Notes: generated from the letters alone by a model not told the origin. A stretch of DNA of 64,000 nucleotides from Flavobacteriales bacterium (GCA_016710685.1 JADJVC010000006.1:851286-915285); one strand, 5' to 3'; counted from the first letter of the stretch, positions 1 to 9,205 are shown. Program-made: numbers and translations.

Positions 1-2
1 GC

Positions 3-176
3 GAATATGGCCTTGGCCAATGGACCTTTTATGGCGGCCATGATCCGGAGGATTACCAGCACATGGTGGGAGATCCGCCTACGGACCTTAGCCTGTTTCC
101 TAACTCGCCGGGATACCGTTTGATCTTGAACAATATCCTGTTTCCAGCGGCTCGCAAGCGGAAGCAAAAGACCTGA
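3..176 (+). CDS. C-terminal end of an 'asparagine synthetase B'-annotated Bacteroidota protein (partial)
   Basis: An open frame enters from the left edge and ends with TGA at 174-176, giving the last 57 residues of a protein. The tail contains GGHDPEDYQHMVGDPP followed by SPGYRLILNNILFPAA and a basic end KRKQKT. I recognise this ending from a conserved Bacteroidota family that databases name asparagine synthetase B, although the tail itself carries no catalytic motif that I can see. The DUF5606 gene 85 bases downstream is a usual neighbour of this family, which supports the call. Only the last part is present, so enzyme function cannot be judged here. Confidence 0.6.
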   Translation, partial: EYGLGQWTFYGGHDPEDYQHMVGDPPTDLSLFPNSPGYRLILNNILFPAARKRKQKT

Positions 177-234
177 ACCGCCCCGATTCGGTGGAATTGG
201 GACCTTGTTCCATCCGTTCCAGCCCGGCACTGCC

Positions 235-242
235 TATGTTTG
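235..242 (+). promoter_or_regulatory. Bacteroidota-type -7 box upstream of the DUF5606 gene
   Basis: TATGTTTG matches the Bacteroidota -7 consensus TAnnTTTG exactly and lies 19 bases before the ATG at 262. No well-placed -33 TTG was found, so this is a motif match only. Confidence 0.35.
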
Positions 243-261
243 TGCCTGCAAACCCACTTGC

Positions 262-837
262 ATGGACCTCTCCAAAATCATTTCCATCACCGGTAAATCC
301 GGCTTGTACCGCGTAGTTGCCCAAGGCCGCCAGGCCCTCATCGCGGAATCGCTCACCGATAAAAAACGCATACCGGTGCATTCCAGCGTTCGCGTGAGCA
401 CCTTGGACGAGATCAGCATGTACACAAAAGGCGACGATGTGCTTCTTTCAGCCGTAATGGCGAAAATGCATGCCATCGAAAAAGGCAAGCTGAGCGTGGA
501 TCCCAAGGGAGACATTGAGCCGCTGTACGACAAGTTGGGCGAAGCACTGCCGGACTATGACCGGGAGCGCATCTATTCTAGCGACGTGCGGAAGTTCTTT
601 GTGTGGTACCAGATGTTGGTGGCTGCAGGCTTGTTCGAGGAAGAAAAGAAGAAAGGAGCTTCCAAGAAGGGTGAGGAAAAGGATGAAAAGGAAGGGAAGG
701 CAGCACCTAAGGCGAAAGCTGCCGCAAAAGGCGCAGTGAAAAAAGCTGCCGTGAAGAAATCCGCGACACCCAAAGGTGGCGGGGCTTCCAAGGCGAAAGC
801 GAAGCCCATGCATAAAGGGGCACAGCGGGGCAGTTAG
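262..837 (+). CDS. DUF5606 family protein
   Basis: The protein is about 191 residues and begins MDLSKIISITGKSGLYRVVA, the typical start of DUF5606 proteins. A longer frame opens at 205, but the ATG at 262 fits the family start and has a TAnnTTTG box just before it. Residues 1 to about 125 form the conserved region, which includes a short SH3-like beta segment (my reading). The remaining 65 or so residues are a low-complexity Lys/Ala/Glu tail ending in GGGASKAKAKPMHKGAQRGS, probably disordered and strongly basic, which could bind nucleic acid or acidic polymers. The biochemical role of the family is unknown to me. No signal peptide is visible, so it is probably cytoplasmic. It follows the asparagine-synthetase-B-like gene on the same strand. 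Confidence 0.85.
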   Translation: MDLSKIISITGKSGLYRVVAQGRQALIAESLTDKKRIPVHSSVRVSTLDEISMYTKGDDVLLSAVMAKMHAIEKGKLSVDPKGDIEPLYDKLGEALPDYDRERIYSSDVRKFFVWYQMLVAAGLFEEEKKKGASKKGEEKDEKEGKAAPKAKAAAKGAVKKAAVKKSATPKGGGASKAKAKPMHKGAQRGS

Positions 838-893
838 TCTGTATCCCGGCAATCTTTAATCCGGCACACGCTCATTTCGCGTATTTTGGTGCC

Positions 894-2879
894 ATGGCAG
901 CACGGTCTGTTTCCCATTTTCCGAAGTTATTGGTAGTTGTTGCCCTCGTGTGCGCGGGGTTGGTACTCGTTGCATGGCAAGGCAACGGCGTGCCCGTGGC
1001 ACATGCTTACCACACGCCGGAAGAGGTCGAGGCCTACAGGGGAACGCAGGAACGGGCATTGGCCACTGGGCAGAACACTTACTTCATGGCCAGCGGGAAT
1101 TGTGCCGGGTGCCACGGCCATGATCCTTCAGGATATGCCAGTGTAACAGCGGAAGGACAGGATGTGAATGTTGTCGATGACTGGCGCAGCAGTATTATGG
1201 CCAACGCTGCACGCGATCCTTTTTGGCGGGCCAAAGTGAGCCACGAGGTTCAGGTGAACCCTGCCCACCAGGCCGCGCTGGAAAACAAATGCACCAGCTG
1301 CCATGCACCTATGGGCAACTTCGAGAACCATTACACCGGACAGGGATTGTATTCCATTGCGCAGTTGGAGCAGGATACGATCGCGATCGACGGAGTGAGC
1401 TGCGTGCCTTGCCACATCCAGCGCGAAGACAGCATCGAGCTGTTTTTCAGCGGAAACTTGCATTTCGATACGTTGAACCGACCCCTGTTCGGTCCATACG
1501 CGGATGTCGACATTTTTGGTGCACCGATGGAATCTTTTGTCGGCTATGCCCCGAAGTACGGGGCACAGATACTTGATGCCGGACTCTGCGCCGGTTGCCA
1601 CACATTGATCACGGAGACCGCCGATCCCGACGGAAATCCATCCGGCGATGAATTCACCGAACAGGCTACCTATCACGAGTGGTTGAACTCGGAATTCAAC
1701 AACCGGGAACATCCAGAGACCGGCATTACCTGCCAAGGTTGCCATGTCCCCTTGCTGGATGACGATATCGGCGTTGTATTATCCGCCAACTACATCTTTC
1801 TTCAACCAAAAACCCCGTTCGGCCAACACCATTTCGCCGGCGCGAATTTGTTCATGCTGAACATGCTGAAGGAAAACGGCGATACGTTAAATGTCACCGC
1901 CACCGATGCCCAGTTTGACAGCACCATTGAACGCACGAACCGCATGCTGCGCCAGCATACGTTGTTATTGGAGACCTCCGTTGCCAGTCGCACAGCGGAC
2001 ACCGCTTTTGTGGACGTTAAGCTCACCAACCTGGCCGGGCATAAATTCCCCAGCGGCTATCCTTCGCGTCGCGCATGGGTGGAATTGACCGTTACGGACG
2101 ACATTGGAGATACGCTTTACCACAACGGAGGCTTCAACGATGGTGGCGAGATCGAAGGGATCGATCCCATATGGGAACCGCACCACGACATCATCACCAC
2201 GCCCAACATGGTGCAGATCTATGAAATGGTAATGGGCGACGTGAATGGCGATTTCACCACAGTACTGGAGCGCGCTAAAGAACCGTTAAAAGACAACAGG
2301 CTTGCCCCATCCGGCTTCAGCAGCACACACATCACTTGGGACACCACGCGCATCGTGGGCGCCGCGTTCACTGACCCTGATTTCAACCACGTCAACGGTG
2401 TGGAGGGCAGTGGAACGGATGTGGTCCACTACCACGTCCCGGTGAATGGTGAGACCGGTGGACTGCACATCCGTGCCAACGTATGGTACCAGACCGCGCC
2501 ACCGCGGTTCGTAGCGGACATGTTCACGCACACCAGCCCGGAGATCGACCTGTTCCAAAGCCTTTACAACAACCAAGGCAACGCACCTTTCCTTGTGCGG
2601 TCCAATGCGATCGTGGACTTTTCCTCCGGCATTGACGACCTCCGCGAACTCGGCGTGCATATTTTCCCGAACCCGGTGCGGGACGGCATCTTGACCATTT
2701 CGGGCATGGATGCGCGCGTCCTTGGCCTGGAAGTATATGACGTCGGCGGGCGGAAAGTCGCGGAACGCTTGGGCTACAACCGGGGAAGTTGGCAATTACG
2801 GCTCCCCGGTAGCGGCACCTATGTGGTTGTGATCCGTACCACGGAGCGCAGCTTCGTGGAGCGCGTGGTGGCGCTGTAA
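894..2879 (+). CDS. Pentahaem c-type cytochrome with T9SS type A sorting domain
   Basis: This 661-residue protein starts with a hydrophobic signal segment (about residues 10-28). It carries five CxxCH haem-attachment motifs at about residues 70, 133, 170, 232 and 280 (CAGCH, CTSCH, CVPCH, CAGCH, CQGCH). The middle third (about 340-560) looks like a beta-rich domain with no haem motifs. The last 70 residues contain IFPNPVRDG, a central YDVGGRKV and the end SFVERVVAL, the form of a T9SS type A sorting domain. The mature protein should therefore cross the outer membrane and sit on the surface or be released. A surface multihaem cytochrome suggests extracellular redox chemistry, but the electron partner and substrate cannot be read from the sequence. 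It resembles the cytochrome c554-type multihaem proteins only in general layout. It is followed by a convergent lipoprotein gene. Confidence 0.85.
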   Translation: MAARSVSHFPKLLVVVALVCAGLVLVAWQGNGVPVAHAYHTPEEVEAYRGTQERALATGQNTYFMASGNCAGCHGHDPSGYASVTAEGQDVNVVDDWRSSIMANAARDPFWRAKVSHEVQVNPAHQAALENKCTSCHAPMGNFENHYTGQGLYSIAQLEQDTIAIDGVSCVPCHIQREDSIELFFSGNLHFDTLNRPLFGPYADVDIFGAPMESFVGYAPKYGAQILDAGLCAGCHTLITETADPDGNPSGDEFTEQATYHEWLNSEFNNREHPETGITCQGCHVPLLDDDIGVVLSANYIFLQPKTPFGQHHFAGANLFMLNMLKENGDTLNVTATDAQFDSTIERTNRMLRQHTLLLETSVASRTADTAFVDVKLTNLAGHKFPSGYPSRRAWVELTVTDDIGDTLYHNGGFNDGGEIEGIDPIWEPHHDIITTPNMVQIYEMVMGDVNGDFTTVLERAKEPLKDNRLAPSGFSSTHITWDTTRIVGAAFTDPDFNHVNGVEGSGTDVVHYHVPVNGETGGLHIRANVWYQTAPPRFVADMFTHTSPEIDLFQSLYNNQGNAPFLVRSNAIVDFSSGIDDLRELGVHIFPNPVRDGILTISGMDARVLGLEVYDVGGRKVAERLGYNRGSWQLRLPGSGTYVVVIRTTERSFVERVVAL

Positions 2880-2914
2880 AAACCGATCATGCTAATGCCA
2901 GTTCAACTGCCGTT

Positions 2915-3349
2915 TCATTGGCGGACACCCCTACCGCGGCTGAAGGCGCTACCGACCAAGGTTTGATAGAACACGGTGCTGTCCGTAAATGCCCCATCAC
3001 CGTTCAAAGTGAAATTCACGCCGGCCGTTTGAGCCGGAAAGATGAAGTTGTTGCCGGAAAGGATAGCGTAGTAGGTTTCCTCACCATTCCCAAGGTGATT
3101 GAAAAACAGGGTGTCAGCGAGGGTTCCTTCCGTGGTAACAGCTAAAATGTAGTAAACAAAGGGCGGGTCGACAGGTGCACCGTTGAACCAGGAAGAATCC
3201 CGCATGACGTACGTGCCAGTGAAGGCTGAACGCGCATCGGGACCGGTGCTTGGAGGTATAGGCTGGTCATCGATCGTCTGGCAGGCTGAAAGCACTAGCG
3301 CCGTAAACACGAAGGCCAGAAACGGCAAAATTGGATGGGTCGACTTCAT
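2915..3349 (-). CDS. Small predicted lipoprotein of unknown function
   Basis: The 144-residue product begins MKSTHPILPFLAFVFTALVL followed by SACQ, a clear lipobox with Cys23 as the probable lipid-modified residue. The rest is a small beta-rich domain starting after a Pro-rich linker (DDQPIPPSTGPDA), with FTGTYVMRD and GVNFTLNGDGAFTDST. That pattern recalls small lipocalin-like or calycin-like lipoproteins of Bacteroidota, but I do not recognise a named family. It is convergent with the cytochrome gene, with 35 bases between the two stops. The last ten residues (FSRGRGVRQ) look unlike a natural beta-strand ending, so a small indel near the 3' end is possible. Confidence 0.6.
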   Translation of the reverse strand: MKSTHPILPFLAFVFTALVLSACQTIDDQPIPPSTGPDARSAFTGTYVMRDSSWFNGAPVDPPFVYYILAVTTEGTLADTLFFNHLGNGEETYYAILSGNNFIFPAQTAGVNFTLNGDGAFTDSTVFYQTLVGSAFSRGRGVRQ

Positions 3350-3437
3350 GGTGCTTTCCGATTATCTAGAACGCCTAAGCCTGCAAAGTTCGTTCTATTC
3401 GCCGGAGCGGGGCAAGTGATGAATGTGGTTGCGGCCA

Positions 3438-5615
3438 TCAATGATCCATGACCGTCGGCTTGAGACGGGCGTCGATGTAATCCAAGATCTCCGAGTACAG
3501 GTGTATCCGGTCCTTGCCGCGCACATTGTGCGGATGGCCGGGATAGTAAAAGAAATCCGGGTGTACGCCTTTGTCCACGCAGCTCTTCAGGAAGCGAAGG
3601 GCATGTTCGGGCACCACGGTCTCGTCCATGTTGTCCTGGATCAATAGCAGGTCGCCCCGCAGGTTGGCGGCACTGTCGGGCAGCGCAGTCTCTGCATAGC
3701 CTTCCGGATTTTCCTCCGGGGTGTCCATATAACGTTCGGTATACATCACTTCGTAGAGCTTCCAATCCTGCACGGCGCCACCGGCCACGCCTACTTTGAA
3801 CACATCCGGTGCGCGCAACAGGAGCGCCTCAGTGACATGGCCGCCGAAGCTCCAACCGTGAACGGCCATGCGTGAGCCGTCCACGTAGGGCAAGCTTTTC
3901 AGGTAGTCGGCACCGTGCAGTTGATCTTTCACTTCAGTAATGCCGAGCTTGCGGTGGATGATCTGCTCGAACGCCAGCCCGCGATTGCCGCTGCCGTGGC
4001 CGTCCACGGTGAAAATGATGTAACCACGTTCAGCCGCTTCCAACATCCAGAGTGATGCCCCGCCGAGGTAGCTGTTGGTGACCAATTGCACATGCGGACC
4101 GTTGTAGGTGTACACGATCACCGGGTATTGCTCCCTACTTTGGAAACCGCTTGGCTTAATGATACGTGCGTTAAGGATGTCGCCATTCTCGCCGGTCACT
4201 TGAGCGAATTCCACCGTGCCTACTTGGTACTCCGCCAGCCCCGGCTTTCCGATGAGCAAGGTCTTATTCACCTTACCTGAAGTGGCATCCAATACCTCCG
4301 TGCGACCGGGCACGGTGAGGCTGCTCCATTGGTCAATGATGTAGCTGCCGTCGCTGCTGAGCTGGCCGTGGTGCGTTCCCGGCTGTTGCGTCAACTGCAT
4401 TGTTTTTCCAGTGGACAGCTCCACGCGGTAGAGCTGTGTTTCCATAGCACCCTTGGGATCCTTCGTGTCGATCTGTGCTGTGCCTTCCACAAAGGCGTAG
4501 CGTTCTTTTATGTCCAGTCCCAGTAGCTCTTTCACCACCCAGTTCCCTTTTGTCAATTGGCGCACCATGCCTTTTTCAACGTCATAAAGATACAAGTGCC
4601 ACCAACCGTCACGTTGGCTCCAGTGGATGTATTGGCCCGGTGTTTTCTTCAGAAAAGTGAGCGGATGCTCCGGTTCCAGCCACTTCTGGTCCGATTCCTC
4701 GAAGAGCGTGCGCACGGGCTTCCCGGTGGCCACGTCGTAGCGTATCACTTTGAAATTGTCCGTGGCGCGGTTCAGCAGGATGATCTGGATGTGCGCGTTG
4801 TCCACGTCCCAGCTGATGTTGGTGAGGTAATGTTCCGGAGCGCCTTCCGGCTTGATGAAAACGGTTTTGCCAGTGCGCGTGTCGTACACGCCAAGCGTTA
4901 CCTGATGACTGGTCTGTCCGGCCATGGGATAGCGGAACTTCTTAAAAGTGCTCGGCGTGGTGCTGATATCCTCCACGTAATATGGCGTTACCATGGATTC
5001 GTCCATGCGGTAGAATGCGAGCAAATCCCCATCGGGACTCCAAAATGTGCCCTTCGTGATGCCGTATTCCTCGCGGTGAACACTCTTGCCGTTCACAAGG
5101 CCGTCGGTGCCATCGAAGGTGACCTGCGTTATGCTGTCGCCGAGGCCCGCAATGAATAAATTTTCCCCGCGTGTAAAGGCGATCTTGCTGTAGGCTTTGT
5201 CGTGGTCCTCGTTCTCTGCATCCGGCGTTGTGGTGAGGCGCTGCATGGTAGAGCCTTTCTTCATATCGCGGACATAGCTGCGCGGGCCTATTTCGAACCA
5301 GAATGTGTGGTCGTCCGTCCATTCCACGGCAGGCATGTGGCGCAAGCTGTCTCCTTCCGTCAAGCCCTTGTTCAATTCGGCCAACGTGATAAGCGGCTTG
5401 TCGGCATTTCGGCCCGCACTGCCTTGCATCAGCACATCGTCTTTCACGAAGGAATAGTTGCTTGTATTCGGCACCCACTGCAAGCCCTTGACTTGTTCCG
5501 GATACAATTCCCGGCCTTTTAGGATGGCATCGGAAAGGGTGAGCTTTTGCTTCTCCTGGGCTGAGAGCAAAGTGGTCCCGATGATAGTGATCAAGAATAG
5601 CGCGCGACGTAGCAT
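3438..5615 (-). CDS. Dipeptidyl peptidase IV (S9 family) prolyl peptidase
   Basis: The 725-residue protein has a signal peptide (MLRRALFLITIIGTTLLSAQ) and the two-part S9 architecture: an N-terminal eight-bladed propeller (DPPIV_N, about 90-450) and a C-terminal alpha/beta hydrolase. The nucleophile motif GWSFGG places Ser near residue 589. The DNMDETV segment supplies Asp near 664 and GHPHNV supplies His near 696, so the catalytic triad is intact. DPP IV removes X-Pro dipeptides from peptides. In Bacteroidota it is periplasmic or surface-located and helps use proline-rich peptides. The gene is monocistronic and uninterrupted. About 150 bases upstream hold two direct repeats before murB, which lies on the same strand. 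Confidence 0.93.
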   Translation of the reverse strand: MLRRALFLITIIGTTLLSAQEKQKLTLSDAILKGRELYPEQVKGLQWVPNTSNYSFVKDDVLMQGSAGRNADKPLITLAELNKGLTEGDSLRHMPAVEWTDDHTFWFEIGPRSYVRDMKKGSTMQRLTTTPDAENEDHDKAYSKIAFTRGENLFIAGLGDSITQVTFDGTDGLVNGKSVHREEYGITKGTFWSPDGDLLAFYRMDESMVTPYYVEDISTTPSTFKKFRYPMAGQTSHQVTLGVYDTRTGKTVFIKPEGAPEHYLTNISWDVDNAHIQIILLNRATDNFKVIRYDVATGKPVRTLFEESDQKWLEPEHPLTFLKKTPGQYIHWSQRDGWWHLYLYDVEKGMVRQLTKGNWVVKELLGLDIKERYAFVEGTAQIDTKDPKGAMETQLYRVELSTGKTMQLTQQPGTHHGQLSSDGSYIIDQWSSLTVPGRTEVLDATSGKVNKTLLIGKPGLAEYQVGTVEFAQVTGENGDILNARIIKPSGFQSREQYPVIVYTYNGPHVQLVTNSYLGGASLWMLEAAERGYIIFTVDGHGSGNRGLAFEQIIHRKLGITEVKDQLHGADYLKSLPYVDGSRMAVHGWSFGGHVTEALLLRAPDVFKVGVAGGAVQDWKLYEVMYTERYMDTPEENPEGYAETALPDSAANLRGDLLLIQDNMDETVVPEHALRFLKSCVDKGVHPDFFYYPGHPHNVRGKDRIHLYSEILDYIDARLKPTVMDH

Positions 5616-5665
5616 GGGGCTGGGTTGAGGTTGCGAAGGAAGTAAAGAACGCTCAGAAAGAGTTT

Positions 5666-5752
5666 TTAACCGGAGAGGGCGCGGAGAACGCGGAGAACGG
5701 TGGGCGGGATTTAACCGCAGAGGGCGCGGAGGACACGGAGAACGGTGGGCGG
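5666..5752. repeat. Two tandem 42-bp direct repeats between murB and the DPP IV gene
   Basis: Unit 1 (5666-5707) and unit 2 (5711-5752) are both 42 bases and differ at only three positions. Each starts TTAACCG and ends GAACGGTGGGCGG, and a third start (TTAAACC) follows unit 2. The purine-rich body (GAGGGCGCGGAG) resembles widely dispersed intergenic repeats of environmental bacteria. No coding role is seen. Confidence 0.8.
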
Positions 5753-5768
5753 TTAAACCCGAACTTAC

Positions 5769-6794
5769 TCAAATGATGTTCACCTCCCGCTCCAGCTCCA
5801 CGCCGAATTTTTCCTTTACGCTTTCCAGCACACGCGTGGACAGGTCATAGATCGCGCTGCCGGTGGAGCCGCCGTAGTTCACGAGCACCAGCGCCTGGTC
5901 CTTGTGTACGCCTAAGTTTTCCTCGCGGAAGCCTTTCCAACCTGCTTTTTCAATAAGCCAGCCTGCGGCCAGCTTGACTTGTCCATCGCCTGCGGGGAAG
6001 GAAACGACATCTGGGTATTTTGCCTTGATCTTTTCCGCCAAATTCGCAGGAACCACGGGATTTTTGAAGAAGCTACCAGCGTTGCCCAACACGTTCGGGT
6101 CCGGCAGTTTGCTGCGACGGATGTGAATTACCGCGTCGCTTACATCCTGGATCGTTGGTTTGGCGATCCCGCGCTTTTCCAGCTCCTGTTTTATGCTGCC
6201 GTAGTGCGTGTGCAATTCCGGGTGTTTGGCCAGTTTGAACGCCACATTGAGGATGATGTATTGGCTCTTGCCTTCACGCTTAAAAAAGCTCTCGCGATAG
6301 CCGAACTTGCATTCCGCCCCGCTGAAACGCACCACTTCGCCATCGCTGATGCGCAACGCTTCCAGGTGGTCGAATACGTCCTTTATCTCCACGCCGTAGG
6401 CCCCGATGTTCTGCATGGGGGCCGCGCCCACCTTGCCCGGGATCAACGAAAGGTTCTCGATGCCGCCCCAGCCTTTACCCACGCAATGTGCCACGAACTC
6501 ATGCCACATCACGCCGGAGCCGGACCGAACGATCACGTGGTCCGCGGTTTCTTCCACCACTTCGATGCCATCAACCTCATTCAGCAGCACAACACCGGGC
6601 CAATCGCGGGTGAGCAGCAGGTTGCTTCCGCCGCCGACCACCAGACGGGGTAGGTCTTTTAGTTCTGCTGTGTTCAGTAATTCGCGCAGCTCCTCCGCCG
6701 TTGTGAAACGCGCCAACCGCGCCGCGCGGGCCGCTACGTGGAAGGTATTGAAGGGCTGAAGGTCCGCGTTGTGTTGGATGTGCATAAGGTTCAC
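5769..6794 (-). CDS. murB: UDP-N-acetylenolpyruvoylglucosamine reductase MurB
   Basis: MurB reduces UDP-GlcNAc-enolpyruvate to UDP-MurNAc with NADPH and bound FAD, the second committed step of peptidoglycan synthesis in the cytoplasm. The 341-residue product has the type I (E. coli-like) length. It shows NTFHVAARAARLARF at the start and VGGGSNLLL (FAD binding, about 53-61). IPGKVGAAPMQNIGAYGVE (about 123-141) is the strongest MurB signature. KLPDPNVLGNAGSFFKNP follows, where the Ser is the usual proton donor, and then the C-terminal FREENLGVHKDQALVLVN. An internal Met three codons in (MHIQHN) could be the true start. The gene stands alone, divergent from the glycosyltransferase pair. Confidence 0.95.
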   Translation of the reverse strand: MNLMHIQHNADLQPFNTFHVAARAARLARFTTAEELRELLNTAELKDLPRLVVGGGSNLLLTRDWPGVVLLNEVDGIEVVEETADHVIVRSGSGVMWHEFVAHCVGKGWGGIENLSLIPGKVGAAPMQNIGAYGVEIKDVFDHLEALRISDGEVVRFSGAECKFGYRESFFKREGKSQYIILNVAFKLAKHPELHTHYGSIKQELEKRGIAKPTIQDVSDAVIHIRRSKLPDPNVLGNAGSFFKNPVVPANLAEKIKAKYPDVVSFPAGDGQVKLAAGWLIEKAGWKGFREENLGVHKDQALVLVNYGGSTGSAIYDLSTRVLESVKEKFGVELEREVNII

Positions 6795-6858
6795 TGCGGA
6801 GAATTTGCTTCCGTAGGCTGTGCAAGTTTACCGGGACTTGCACGTTTACTTTGACCGC

Positions 6859-7983
6859 ATGCCGCCGCCCTTTCAACGCGCGATTGTCAACGTGACCAAC
6901 GATCTGGCCACGGACAACCGCGTACACCGTACCTGCACCGTGCTGGTGGCGCTGGGTTACGAGGTGCTGCTGGTGGGCCGGAAACTCCCGGCCAGCTTGC
7001 CCTTGGAACGGCCGTATCGCACCAAGCGTATGCGGTTGCTATTCAACGCCGGTCCGTTGTTCTATGCGGAATACAACACGCGACTTTTTTTCTTGCTGCT
7101 TTTCAGCCGGGCAACGCTCTTTTTCAGCAACGACCTGGACACGCTGCTACCCAGTTTCTTGGCGGCCCGCTTGCGGCGGAAGAAGCTTGTGTACGACACG
7201 CACGAGTTCTACACCGAAGTGCCGGAACTGGTGAGCCGGCCACGGACCCGCTCCGTATGGCTGACCATCGAACGCTGGATCTTTCCCAAGCTGCGCAACG
7301 TGATCACCGTGAACCAAAGCATCGCGGACCAATACCATTTGCGTTATGGCAACACGGTACAAGTGGTGCGCAACATCCCCATGCAGCGCGACCTTGGGCC
7401 GTTGCCTTCCCGCGAGGAACTGGGCCTTCCGCCGGAGAAACGCGTTTTGGTGATGCAGGGCGCAGGCATCAACGTAGACCGCGGGGCGGAAGAAGCGGTG
7501 CTGGCCATGCGGGAATTGCCGGAATGCCTGCTGCTGATCATCGGCGGCGGGGATGCTTGGCCCGTGCTGGAAAAGCTGGTGAAACAGCACCGACTGGAAA
7601 GCCGCGTGCAACTGCTGGGTAAAATGCCCTACGAACGCATGATGGCCTACACGCGGAATGCCGATCTCGGCCTTACGCTGGACAAAGACACCAACCTCAA
7701 CTACCGATTCAGCCTGCCCAACAAACTGTTCGATTACCTGCATGCGGGCATCCCCGTTTTGGCCACGGACTTGCCGGAAGTGGCGGGCATTGTGCGCCAA
7801 TTCAATTGCGGGGTGGTGCTGAAGAAGGCCGAGCCCGGCGCCATCGTCGCGGCCGTACAAGAACTCTTCGGTAAACCCGACCAGTGGCGGAACTTGCGCG
7901 ATAACGCTACATTCGCGGCCCGCAAGCTGAACGGCGAAGAAGAAGCCGCCAAGCTGCGCTCGATCCTGGAGCACCTTGGCTGA
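6859..7983 (+). CDS. GT4-type glycosyltransferase
   Basis: The protein of about 374 residues has the two Rossmann-like halves of GT-B enzymes. The N-terminal half contains NVTNDLATDNRVHRTCTVLV, the acceptor side, and KLVYDTHEFYTEVPEL. The C-terminal half contains VLVMQGAGINVDRGAEEAV and KMPYERMMAYTRNADLGL. FSLPNKLFDYLHAGIPVLAT with DLPEVAGIV is the classical nucleotide-sugar binding region, though the usual E-x7-E is reduced to the PNKLFDYLHAGIPV form. Such enzymes build cell-surface polysaccharide or glycolipid. I chose ATG 6859 over an in-frame upstream start at 6820 because homologues begin close to the RAIVNVTND strand. The next gene overlaps it by 8 bases, so the two are translationally coupled. 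Confidence 0.85.
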   Translation: MPPPFQRAIVNVTNDLATDNRVHRTCTVLVALGYEVLLVGRKLPASLPLERPYRTKRMRLLFNAGPLFYAEYNTRLFFLLLFSRATLFFSNDLDTLLPSFLAARLRRKKLVYDTHEFYTEVPELVSRPRTRSVWLTIERWIFPKLRNVITVNQSIADQYHLRYGNTVQVVRNIPMQRDLGPLPSREELGLPPEKRVLVMQGAGINVDRGAEEAVLAMRELPECLLLIIGGGDAWPVLEKLVKQHRLESRVQLLGKMPYERMMAYTRNADLGLTLDKDTNLNYRFSLPNKLFDYLHAGIPVLATDLPEVAGIVRQFNCGVVLKKAEPGAIVAAVQELFGKPDQWRNLRDNATFAARKLNGEEEAAKLRSILEHLG

Positions 7984-9097
7984 GCACCACCTGCATATCG
8001 TAAGTTTCGATGTTCCGTGGCCCGCGAATTATGGCGGCGCTATCGACGTGTTTTACAAGGTGAAAGCCTTGTCGGAATTGGGCATCGGCATACATCTGCA
8101 TTGCTTTGAATACGGCAGGGGAGAAGCCCCGGAGCTGCTCCGCTATTGCGAAAGCGTCCATTACTATCCGCGGAATACGGGCAAACACCAATTGCTGAAC
8201 AGCCTGCCTTACGTAGTGATCAGCCGCAGAAGCGAGGAACTGGTGGACCGGCTCCTGCTGGCCGACCATCCCATTCTCTTCGAGGGGCTGCATTCGTGCT
8301 ACCACTTGGGCGATTCCCGGCTGGCAGGCCGCAAGCGGATCGTGCGTGCGCACAACGTGGAGCATGATTACTACGATGCCCTTGCCATGGTGGAGGGCAG
8401 CACCTTCAAGCGGACGTATTTCTCGCAAGAGGCCCGCAAACTGCGCAAGTTCGAAACGGTGTTGAGCGAAGCAGATGCCATCCTCGCCATTTCCCCGAAC
8501 GACCGCGCCTACTTCGCTTCGCACTTCAACAACGTGGTACACGTGCCCGCCTTCCACCCTTCCGTGGCAGTGGATGTGCCTGGCGGCTTGGGCGATTTCT
8601 GCCTATACCACGGGGCGCTCAGCGTGCCGGAGAACGACCGCGCCGCGCTGTTCTTGGTGAACGAAGTGTTCAAAGGATTGCCGGTGCCGTTGGTGGTGGC
8701 CGGTCGCGGTGCCAGCCCGGAATTGCGAAGTGCCGTGGCCCGTTCCAACAACGTGAAGCTGCGCGAGAACATTCCCACGGAGGAGATCACGGAGCTGGTG
8801 CGGAATGCGCAAGTGAACGTGCTGCCCACTTTTCAGGCAACGGGCATTAAACTGAAACTGCTGCTGTGCCTGTTCAACGGCCGGCACGTGGTGGCCAATT
8901 CGCCCATGGTGAAGGATACCGGGTTGGAATCCCTGTGCCGCGTTCACGATGAACCCGAAGCGATGCGTTTGAGCATTCAGGCCTGCATGAGCGTGCCTGC
9001 TGAAGGTTCAGCGATCGAGGCCCGAACCCGCGTGCTGGAGGAGCGTTTCTGTAATGTGCGGAATGCGCGGAAGGTCGTTGAGTTGGTTTTTGGATGA
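7976..9097 (+). CDS. Second glycosyltransferase, coupled to the first
   Basis: The frame opens with TTG at 7976, eight bases inside the preceding gene, and encodes 373 residues beginning LAEHHLHIVSFDVPWPANYG. PANYGGAIDVFYKVKAL is the N-terminal glycine-rich acceptor loop of GT4-like enzymes. ILFEGLHSCYHL, RIVRAHNVEHDYYDAL and DAILAISPNDRAYF are also typical. The C-terminal half (GRGASPELRS, NVKLRENIPTEEITELVRNA, KLLLCLFNGRHVVANSPMV) is shorter and more divergent than in the first enzyme. Substrate and product are unknown. The pair probably adds consecutive sugars to one surface glycan. Coupling through an overlapping TTG start is unusual and should keep the second protein at low stoichiometry. 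Confidence 0.8.
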   Translation: MAEHHLHIVSFDVPWPANYGGAIDVFYKVKALSELGIGIHLHCFEYGRGEAPELLRYCESVHYYPRNTGKHQLLNSLPYVVISRRSEELVDRLLLADHPILFEGLHSCYHLGDSRLAGRKRIVRAHNVEHDYYDALAMVEGSTFKRTYFSQEARKLRKFETVLSEADAILAISPNDRAYFASHFNNVVHVPAFHPSVAVDVPGGLGDFCLYHGALSVPENDRAALFLVNEVFKGLPVPLVVAGRGASPELRSAVARSNNVKLRENIPTEEITELVRNAQVNVLPTFQATGIKLKLLLCLFNGRHVVANSPMVKDTGLESLCRVHDEPEAMRLSIQACMSVPAEGSAIEARTRVLEERFCNVRNARKVVELVFG

Positions 9098-9178
9098 ACG
9101 TGGTCGGCTTGGGCCGATTGAATGGCGGGTACCCGGCTGGGGCCGGGCGCTTGCGGGTGCAAAATGCCCGGCGGGTGC

Positions 9179-9205
9179 GACCCCGGCTCAAGAGGCCGGG
9201 GTGAC
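9179..9205. repeat. Palindromic intergenic element between convergent genes
   Basis: ACCCCGGC at 9180-9187 pairs with GCCGGGGT at 9195-9202 around a seven-base loop. Read on the minus strand it has the layout GTCAC-CCGG...CCGG-GTCGC, the same plan as the palindrome inside xdhA at 34556-34578. It lies between the glycosyltransferase and ftsE stops and could also act as a weak bidirectional terminator. Confidence 0.6.

Noticed and set aside
205..852. Minus-strand frames opposite the DUF5606 gene
   Set aside because: They mirror its Lys/Ala-rich tail as Phe/Leu-rich text and have no signature.
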